This document shows positions 8,097 to 12,750 of a stretch of 14,789 bases of DNA, one piece after another (positions within the stretch are counted from its first letter, which is position 1; each line of letters opens with the position of its first letter). Source of the DNA: Allopontixanthobacter sp034376665 (GTDB lineage: Bacteria > Pseudomonadota > Alphaproteobacteria > Sphingomonadales > Sphingomonadaceae); the NCBI RefSeq assembly GCF_034376665.1, contig NZ_JAXMJI010000110.1:1-14789 (forward strand), read 5' to 3'. The notes beneath the pieces were generated by a model. That model ran no database searches and had not been told where the DNA came from. It worked only from the letters and a program-made list of their open reading frames with translations. A program made the translations under genes and the position numbers.

Positions 8097-8244
8097 AAAG
8101 CCGCTCCGGATAGGCGAGGAGTGTGCGCACGAAAAGCCGGAGCGTGATCCGAGGCAATTTCCCCGGCGTCAGTGTTGCCCCTTTCACTCGCAACCCGCTG
8201 GCGCTAGGCCAAGGAACAGGATTACGGGCGGGGCTTGAACGCTG

Positions 8245-10041
8245 ATGGAACATGAAGGGGCTTCGGTGCTGCGGGACGGGGTCCTGCTCCTTGGTTTCGC
8301 ACTGGCTTTCGTCCTGCTGTTCCGGCGGTTCGGGCTCGGGGCGACACTTGGCTACCTGATCGCCGGGGCGGTCGTCGGTCCGCAGGTTCTCGGCCTCGTC
8401 GGTGACGCGCAGCAGATGATCACAGTTGCCGAGCTGGGCATAGTGATGCTGCTGTTCGTGGTCGGGCTGGAGCTCGATCCCAGCCGGTTGTGGCGGATGA
8501 AGACCGCGATCTTCGGCCTTGGCTTGGCGCAGGTCGCGGCGTGCGGGCTGGCGGTTTCGGCGGTCATCTATTTCGCCGCGAGTTATCCGTTGGCTGCGGC
8601 GCTCGCCATCGGCCTGCCGCTGGGTCTGTCCTCCACCGCGCAGGTCCTGCCGATGCTGCAAAGCTCCGGTCGGCTCCGCACCCCGTTCGGCGAACGGGCC
8701 TTCGCGATCCTGTTGTTTCAGGATTTGTCGATCATCCCCCTGATCACCATCGTCGCCGCCATGAGCGCCGATCAGGTCGGCGCGGGCGCGGATGCGGGGA
8801 TGCCGGGCTGGCAGTTGGCGCTGGTCACCCTCGCAGCAATCGGCGGGCTGATTGCCGCGGGACGATTTGTGCTGCGGCCGTTGTTCCGGCTCATTGGCAA
8901 TCTCAACGAGCGGGAAATGTTCGTCGTGGCCGGTCTGTTCACCGTGCTGGGCTCGGCATGGGTGATGGAATGGCTGGGACTTTCCACCGCTCTCGGCGCG
9001 TTCATTGCCGGTGTCATGCTGGCCGACACCCCTTATCGCCACGAGTTGGAGGCGGACATCGAGCCATTTCGCTCGATCCTGCTTGGGATGTTCTTCCTGG
9101 CAGTGGGGATGATGCTCGATCTGGGCGCGATTGCGGAAAATCCGCTGTTCGTCATCATGATGGCGATCGCTCTGATCGCGGTGAAGAGCGTGATCATCCT
9201 GGGCATCGGGCTGGCCGTGGGCATGGCGTGGCGCAGCGCGCTGGCGCTGGGCCTGCTGCTCAGCCAGGGCGGCGAGTTCGGTTTCGTACTGTTCACCCAG
9301 GCGCGGGAAGGCGGGCTGATCTCCGGCGAGGTATCCAGCCTGTTTGGTGCGATCGTGACGCTGTCGATGGCGACCACCCCGTTCCTGATGATGGCGGCCA
9401 GCCGGATGCGGCAGCCCGTGAGCAAAGACGGCGAGCGGGAAGGGCCAAGTCTGCGCGGGCGCAGCGACGGGGCAAATGCGTTGGTAATCGGCTTCGGCCG
9501 GTTCGGGCAGACGGTTGCGCAATTGCTGGTGGCGGCAGGTGTGCGGGTGACGCTGGTGGACCGCGATGTAGAACAGATCGACGTGGCCCAGGAATTCGGC
9601 TCGAAAGTCTATTACGGCGACGGAACCCGGCTCGACCTGCTGCGGCAGGCAGGAGCGGGTGAGAGCAATCTGGTCATCTTCGCGATTGACCGGGACCAGC
9701 TGGAGCCGGAATTGCTGCACGGCGTAAAGGAGGCGTTTCCCGGTGCCGGAATTTATGTCCGCGCCTATGACCGGCGGACCCTGATCAAGCTGAGCGCGGC
9801 GCCGATCGACCATTCGGTACGCGAGGTGATGGAATCGGCAGTGGCGATGGGCCGCGCGGCGCTTGACGGTCTCGGGGTCAGCCTGACGGAGATCGACCGG
9901 GCGGAAAGCATTTTCCGTGAACGCGACCAGCAGCGACTGCAAATGCAGACCGAGGCCGGTGATCTGAGGGCGGCGAAGGACATGATCTTCACCCAGCAAG
10001 CCGCAGATACCGAGGCGATGGGCCGGGACGAGGCCGGATAG
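8245..10041 (+). CDS. CPA2-family monovalent cation:proton antiporter with RCK domain (KefB/KefC-like)
   Basis: A 598-residue inner-membrane transporter. Residues about 10-390 hold roughly a dozen transmembrane helices with family motifs: LGYLIAGAVVGPQVLG near 35, ELGIVMLLFVVGLELDPSRLW near 63-83, GLPLGLSSTAQVLPML near 126, GAFIAGVMLADTPYRHELE near 252 and LLLSQGGEFGFVLF near 338. From about 410 follows a TrkA-N/RCK nucleotide-binding domain: VIGFGRFGQTVAQLL, then VTLVDRD, then the GDGTRLDLL segment. This regulates the channel-like antiporter, as in KefB/KefC, which exchange K+ or Na+ for H+. The C-terminal ~70 residues are charged and helical. The ATG at 8245 has a poor Shine-Dalgarno (GGGCGGGG about 9 nt upstream). 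No KefF/KefG ancillary gene is adjacent, so glutathione-gated Kef function is not demonstrated. Confidence 0.92.
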   Translation: MEHEGASVLRDGVLLLGFALAFVLLFRRFGLGATLGYLIAGAVVGPQVLGLVGDAQQMITVAELGIVMLLFVVGLELDPSRLWRMKTAIFGLGLAQVAACGLAVSAVIYFAASYPLAAALAIGLPLGLSSTAQVLPMLQSSGRLRTPFGERAFAILLFQDLSIIPLITIVAAMSADQVGAGADAGMPGWQLALVTLAAIGGLIAAGRFVLRPLFRLIGNLNEREMFVVAGLFTVLGSAWVMEWLGLSTALGAFIAGVMLADTPYRHELEADIEPFRSILLGMFFLAVGMMLDLGAIAENPLFVIMMAIALIAVKSVIILGIGLAVGMAWRSALALGLLLSQGGEFGFVLFTQAREGGLISGEVSSLFGAIVTLSMATTPFLMMAASRMRQPVSKDGEREGPSLRGRSDGANALVIGFGRFGQTVAQLLVAAGVRVTLVDRDVEQIDVAQEFGSKVYYGDGTRLDLLRQAGAGESNLVIFAIDRDQLEPELLHGVKEAFPGAGIYVRAYDRRTLIKLSAAPIDHSVREVMESAVAMGRAALDGLGVSLTEIDRAESIFRERDQQRLQMQTEAGDLRAAKDMIFTQQAADTEAMGRDEAG

Positions 10042-10062
10042 GCGCCCGCAATGGACACGGAA

Positions 10063-10092
10063 AAGGGCGACACCCTTGCGAGTGCCGCCCTT
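10063..10092 (-). terminator. Probable terminator of rplJL
   Basis: On the minus strand, AAGGGCGGCAC-N8-GTGTCGCCCTT forms an 11-bp stem with one mismatch, followed by TT and CC (overall CCCTTTTCC). It lies about 90 nt beyond the rplL stop and 21 nt beyond the convergent antiporter stop. The T-run is on the rplL side only, which favours termination of the ribosomal protein transcript. Confidence 0.6.
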
Positions 10093-10135
10093 CCATCTGC
10101 GAATGCTTCAAGACATCCGCAAAACTTTGATCCGG

Positions 10136-10155
10136 ATCCCCGTCTTCACGGGGAT
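10136..10155. repeat. REP-like palindrome
   Basis: A perfect 8-bp palindrome ATCCCCGT-CTTC-ACGGGGAT, flanked by GG on the left and GACG on the right. It has the form of the short extragenic palindromes of the GTCATCCCCG...CGGGGATCC type that are scattered through many proteobacterial genomes. It lies in the intergenic space between two convergent genes, the usual location of such repeats. A single copy is visible here, so membership of a repeat family is inferred. Confidence 0.6.
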
Positions 10156-10160
10156 GACGG

Positions 10161-10178
10161 CGGCGGGCTGGCCCGCCG
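10161..10178. other. GC-rich hairpin next to the rplL stop
   Basis: CGGCGGG-CTGG-CCCGCCG is a perfect 7-bp stem ending 5 nt from the rplL stop codon. It has no T-run on either side. It may stabilise the 3' end of the rplJL transcript or form part of a compound repeat with the adjacent palindrome at 10136-10155. Confidence 0.5.
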
Positions 10179-10183
10179 GCCGG

Positions 10184-10552
10184 TCACTTCAGTTCGACGG
10201 TGCCGCCGGCTGCTTCGATCTTGGCCTTGACGTCTTCGGCTTCTGCCTTGTTGACGCCTTCCTTGATTGCCTTCGGAGCGGATTCGACCAGCGTCTTGGC
10301 TTCGGTCAGACCGAGGCCGGTGATGGCACGGACTTCCTTGATGACCTGGATCTTCTTCCCGCCGTCGCCCGTCAGGATGACGTCGAATTCGGTCTGTTCT
10401 TCAACTGCTTCTGCAGCAGCGGCAGGGCCCGCAACGGCAACGGCAGCAGCGGCGCTTACGCCCCAGGTTTCTTCCAGTGCGGTAGCAAGTTCAGCTGCTT
10501 CGAGAACGGTCAGCTTCGAGAGTTCTTCTACAAGTTTGGCGATATCGGCCAT
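10184..10552 (-). CDS. rplL: 50S ribosomal protein L7/L12
   Basis: A 122-residue stalk protein present as dimers on L10, which recruits translational GTPases to the ribosome. The N-terminal dimerisation domain (MADIAKLVEELSKLTVLEAAELATALEE) is followed by an Ala/Val-rich hinge at about 32-50. The C-terminal domain follows, with EFDVILTGDGGKKIQVIKEVR and the factor-binding helix ITGLGLTEAKTLVE. The length is normal. The start at 10552 has CTGGAG about 10 nt upstream. It follows rplJ by 77 nt in the same direction and is surely co-transcribed. The hairpins between 10063 and 10178 lie downstream. Confidence 0.99.
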   Translation of the reverse strand: MADIAKLVEELSKLTVLEAAELATALEETWGVSAAAAVAVAGPAAAAEAVEEQTEFDVILTGDGGKKIQVIKEVRAITGLGLTEAKTLVESAPKAIKEGVNKAEAEDVKAKIEAAGGTVELK

Positions 10553-10629
10553 GATTTAATACTCCAGATTTGATGGTTTGGTCCGTGCCGGGGATTGTCC
10601 CTGGCGCGGATAGATTCGATGAAAACCGC

Positions 10630-11145
10630 TTACGCCGCTTCTTTGGTGCTGTAGGCACCGAAGACGCGGGCGAGCTTTGCAGCGGGTGCGTTGACGACCT
10701 GTGCGATTTTCGTCGCCGGGGCCATAACCAGACCCACCAGCTTGCCGCGTAGCTCGTCGAGACTTGGCATCGAGGCCAGTGACCTCACGCCGGTTTCGTC
10801 GAGTACCAGTTTGCCCATTGCGCCGCCGACGATTTCGAGCTTGTCGTTCGTCTTGGCAAATTCCACGGCAGCCTTGGCAGCAGCGACCGGATCGGTCGAT
10901 GTGGCCAGAGCAGTCGGGCCGGTGAGCAATTCGCTCAGGCCTTCGTAATCCGTGTCCTTCAGGGCAAGCTTGGCAAGGCTGTTTTTCGCAACCTTATAGG
11001 ATGCACCCGCGTCCCGCATCTTTGCGCGCAGATCGGTGGACTGCGCCACCGTCAGGCCGAGATTGCGCGTGATTACCACCACGCCGCTCTCTGCAAAGGT
11101 CGAGTTCAGGGCTGCAACCGCGTCGGCTTTTTGCGAACGATCCAT
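10630..11145 (-). CDS. rplJ: 50S ribosomal protein L10
   Basis: A 171-residue base of the ribosomal stalk, which binds 23S rRNA and several L7/L12 dimers. It begins MDRSQKADAVAALNSTF and contains the RNA-binding region with KVAKNSLAKLAL, as expected of L10. The C-terminal helix region KIAQVVNAPAAKLARVFGAYS is the L12 docking part. The length is close to E. coli L10 (165). The start at 11145 has AATGAAGGAGT upstream, a strong Shine-Dalgarno. Upstream is a ~275-nt leader with alternative hairpins. Neither rplK-rplA nor rpoB is adjacent in the usual orientation: rpoB lies upstream in the opposite direction beyond a three-gene cassette. Confidence 0.98.
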   Translation of the reverse strand: MDRSQKADAVAALNSTFAESGVVVITRNLGLTVAQSTDLRAKMRDAGASYKVAKNSLAKLALKDTDYEGLSELLTGPTALATSTDPVAAAKAAVEFAKTNDKLEIVGGAMGKLVLDETGVRSLASMPSLDELRGKLVGLVMAPATKIAQVVNAPAAKLARVFGAYSTKEAA

Positions 11146-11171
11146 GCCTTACTCCTTCATTATGACCAGGC

Positions 11172-11228
11172 GGAGCGAACCCCGCACGGCCGGCTACAGT
11201 GATCGCTCCAGCAAGCTGGAACGAGCGA
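11172..11228 (-). promoter_or_regulatory. Structured rplJ leader (L10-type autoregulatory candidate)
   Basis: In the rplJ 5' leader the minus strand carries, in order, TCGCTC (11228-11223), a TCCAG-CTTG-CTGGA hairpin (11220-11207) overlapping GGAGCGA (11209-11203), and TCGCTCC (11178-11172). The middle GGAGCGA can pair either with the first TCGCTC, extending the small hairpin, or with the last TCGCTCC, making a long-range 7-bp stem ending 26 nt before the start codon. Leaders bound by L10(L12)4 are known upstream of rplJ in many bacteria. The match here is by position and architecture, not by a covariance search. Confidence 0.5.
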
Positions 11229-11328
11229 GTCCATTGAGGGGGAAGGAGGTGCGCAAACCAGCAAGTGGAGTGGCGCGGTGCGGAGGCCGGGGCCTGCCGC
11301 GAAAAATCTCTGTCCCCGCCTAGGCTGG

Positions 11329-11358
11329 AAATTAAGATGGCCGGAATGCCATCGCCAA
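11329..11358 (-). promoter_or_regulatory. Candidate rplJ promoter
   Basis: On the minus strand TTGGCG (11358-11353) and TAATTT (11334-11329) are separated by 18 nt, about 185 nt before the rplJ start. This is the best -35/-10 pair I found between the upstream terminator and the rplJ leader structure. The rest of 11146-11463 holds no plausible gene, only leader, this promoter and the terminator at 11421. Confidence 0.35.
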
Positions 11359-11420
11359 CTGTCTCGGACGGATGTTCACTGGACCCGTCGGCCCAGCGAA
11401 CGAGGGGGCAGATAGCAGAA

Positions 11421-11449
11421 AGCCCGGACGGGTCAACCCCGTCCGGGCT
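11421..11449 (-). terminator. Terminator of the Xre/DUF2975 cassette
   Basis: A perfect 12-bp stem AGCCCGGACGGG / CCCGTCCGGGCT with a 5-nt loop, followed on the minus strand by TTCTGC, giving a short TTT run with the stem end. It begins 14 nt after the stop of the Xre gene and insulates rplJ from the cassette transcript. Confidence 0.75.
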
Positions 11450-11463
11450 ATCCGGTGACACAT

Positions 11464-11670
11464 CTACTCCCCTTCGTAGCCCAGCAGGTCCCCCGGCTGG
11501 CAATCCAGTTCGCGGCAGATCGCTTCCAGTGTCGAAAAGCGCATCGCCTTGGCCTTGCCGGTCTTCAGGATGGACAGATTGGCCAGGGTCAGGTCCACGC
11601 GCTCGGCCAATTCCGTCAGCGTCATGCGCCGTTCGTGGAGCAGGTCGTCCAGTTTGACATGGATCGGCAT
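11464..11670 (-). CDS. Small Xre-family transcriptional regulator (YozG-like HTH)
   Basis: A 68-residue DNA-binding protein that is almost entirely one helix-turn-helix domain: MPIHVKLDDLLHERRMTLTE leads into LAERVDLTLANLSILKTGKA, with the recognition helix around residues 28-38. It ends with the dimer-side STLEAICRELDCQPGDLLGY, which is diagnostic of the HTH_26/YozG type. The frame stays open upstream to 11880, but homology starts at the ATG at 11670. That ATG overlaps the stop of the DUF2975 gene as TGATG, so translation is probably coupled. Regulators of this type are commonly encoded next to DUF2975 membrane proteins. It is the likely binder of the dyad cluster at 12375-12434 (inference). 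Confidence 0.92.
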   Translation of the reverse strand: MPIHVKLDDLLHERRMTLTELAERVDLTLANLSILKTGKAKAMRFSTLEAICRELDCQPGDLLGYEGE

Positions 11671-12209
11671 CAGACAGTTCCTTCCAGTTCTTCGCGCATT
11701 TCGGTGCCCTTGCGGAAAACCCGGGCGAGGATGAACAGGATCAGCACCAGCAAGACCCCGCCGCCGGAAAACCCGAAGTCGGCATGGACGTGCTCGCCGG
11801 AATCGGCGGCGATGCCGGCGATCCAGATCACCGCGATGCCGATCGGTATAGCAGCGGCCTGGCCGATGATCGCGACCCACCCCATGCGGGACAGCCGCGT
11901 GGCGTTATCGGGAATGAAGGGATCGCCTTCACCGACGCTGTTGACGATCCGGCGCAGCAGCAACAGGAAATAGACGCCGAGGGCCATCAGGCCGGCCGCC
12001 CCGGCGAGGACAAAGGCCGCCGCGGGAACGAGGCCGGGGACGACATCCTTTCCGTCAGCGGCCAGTTCGGCCAGCAGTGCGGATTGATTGAACAGCATCA
12101 CCGGCAGGGCGATCACGAGCGCCGCCCCAGCGATTCCCAGGACGACGATAAAGAACATCAGTACGATGCGGGCGATTGTCAAAAGCGGATCTTTGGCAGC
12201 ATTGATCAT
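11670..12209 (-). CDS. DUF2975 family membrane protein
   Basis: A 179-residue inner-membrane protein with four hydrophobic spans at about residues 11-37, 58-88, 108-132 and 148-166. Between spans two and three is the family-like hydrophilic segment RRIVNSVGEGDPFIPDNATRLSRMGW, the most conserved part of DUF2975. Charged residues (KGTEMREELEG) close the C-terminus. The start at 12209 follows ATAAGGAG with ideal spacing. It is the middle gene of a three-gene unit, 22 nt after the small upstream peptide gene and overlapping the Xre gene by one base. No enzymatic or transport function is known for the family. By context it may sense a membrane signal and control, or be controlled by, the Xre partner (inference). 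Confidence 0.9.
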   Translation of the reverse strand: MINAAKDPLLTIARIVLMFFIVVLGIAGAALVIALPVMLFNQSALLAELAADGKDVVPGLVPAAAFVLAGAAGLMALGVYFLLLLRRIVNSVGEGDPFIPDNATRLSRMGWVAIIGQAAAIPIGIAVIWIAGIAADSGEHVHADFGFSGGGVLLVLILFILARVFRKGTEMREELEGTV

Positions 12210-12231
12210 GGCGTGGCTCCTTATGGCCGGC

Positions 12232-12351
12232 TCAGGCGATTTCAGCTGTGATCGCGAACTGGTCGGCGGGCACGATGACAGCCGGGATCATGAGGGTGGT
12301 CGTGACCAGAATGGCAACGACGATGGCGAAAGCGTTGAATGTGCGTGTCAT
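12232..12351 (-). CDS. 39-residue single-span membrane peptide
   Basis: A small open frame starting at the ATG at 12351: MTRTFNAFAIVVAILVTTTL, then MIPAVIVPADQFAITAEIA, then TGA. It has a TTGGAGAT Shine-Dalgarno 6-11 nt upstream. It encodes a basic N-terminus and one strongly hydrophobic segment (residues 8-27), like a membrane-inserted peptide or an uncleaved signal sequence. It is the first gene after the dyad-containing promoter region, and its stop is 22 nt before the DUF2975 start, which has its own Shine-Dalgarno. No family is recognised. Operon position, ribosome binding site and membrane-like composition support it as real. Confidence 0.6.
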   Translation of the reverse strand: MTRTFNAFAIVVAILVTTTLMIPAVIVPADQFAITAEIA

Positions 12352-12374
12352 TTGTTGATCTCCAATATGGTTGA

Positions 12375-12434
12375 TATCGACAATCAATAATCCCGAGTCG
12401 GCATATTGTCAATCAATAATATCGAAAAACAATA
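12375..12434 (-). promoter_or_regulatory. Triple 15-bp dyad: likely operator of the Xre/DUF2975 cassette
   Basis: Three copies of the plus-strand pattern TAT(C/T)G-N5-CAATA occur: TATCG-ACAAT-CAATA (12375-12389), TATTG-TCAAT-CAATA (12404-12418) and TATCG-AAAAA-CAATA (12420-12434). The middle copy is a perfect dyad and the outer two have one mismatch. Start-to-start distances are 29 and 16 nt. The first copy ends 24 nt upstream of the small peptide's start codon. A minus-strand TTGACA (12413-12408) inside the middle copy could be the -35 box, with TATTGA 17 nt further on as a poor -10. Position and symmetry fit an autoregulated Xre repressor operator. Confidence 0.6.
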
Positions 12435-12490
12435 TATCCCTTGTTGTTTAGCGATTACGTGCCCTTGCGACGATCCATACGGCAGGACGG

Positions 12491-12519
12491 TTGACCGGTG
12501 CGCGCGCCGCTCCTATATG
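12491..12519 (+). promoter_or_regulatory. Candidate rpoB promoter
   Basis: TTGACC (12491-12496) and TATATG (12514-12519) are separated by exactly 17 nt, a good sigma-70-type pair, with start of transcription expected near 12526. This gives rpoB its own promoter and a leader of about 225 nt. The leader also contains a small GGGCCC/GGGCTC hairpin near 12549-12568 and the larger hairpin at 12695-12730. I see no credible gene between 12352 and 12750. Confidence 0.6.
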
Positions 12520-12694
12520 AGCGTCACACCGACCGCTTCGAGACAGACGGGCCCTTGCGCGGGGGCTCTTCACGAAAGGAAGCGGCGGGTTTCATGGCCG
12601 CGATGCAGTAACTGCAGCAACTCCTTCAAAAAGAAGGGGAAGCGCTGCGGTTTTTCTGCGCGTCCGGTCATGGCGAAATTCAGCGTGTGGCACG

Positions 12695-12730
12695 AATTTT
12701 CCGCCGGGATTTCGCGATTCCGGCCAAATT
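12695..12730 (+). promoter_or_regulatory. rpoB leader hairpin just before the ribosome binding site
   Basis: GCCGGGAT (12703-12710) pairs with ATTCCGGC (12717-12724) around a TTCGCG loop: 8 bp with one G-U. Outside a small internal loop, AATTT (12695-12699) pairs with AAATT (12726-12730). The hairpin ends two bases before the AAGAGG that serves as the rpoB Shine-Dalgarno and has no T-run after it. It looks like a leader or translational element, not a terminator. Confidence 0.5.
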
Positions 12731-12750
12731 GAAAGAGGCGAATCACCTCC

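Noticed and set aside
6591..8147. A 518-codon plus-strand frame opposite the MATE gene
   Set aside because: The translation is very rich in Gln, His, Arg and Asp with no hydrophobic core. The opposite strand encodes a typical 12-span transporter.
6277..9999. A 1,240-codon minus-strand frame that includes groES at its end
   Set aside because: Only the last 95 codons are homologous to a known protein. The rest lies opposite the antiporter gene and out of frame with the MATE gene, has a Gln/Arg/His/Pro-rich composition typical of G+C-rich antisense frames, and groES has its own start, Shine-Dalgarno and CIRCE.
11671..11880. N-terminal extension of the Xre gene frame to an ATG at 11880
   Set aside because: The extension is an Arg/His-rich out-of-frame reading of the DUF2975 gene. 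Xre homology begins exactly at the ATG at 11670, which overlaps the DUF2975 stop.
12406..12732. A 108-codon plus-strand frame in the rpoB leader
   Set aside because: It begins inside the operator cluster, upstream of the rpoB promoter, has no Shine-Dalgarno, and its translation (Cys/Arg/Ser-rich) shows no family features.
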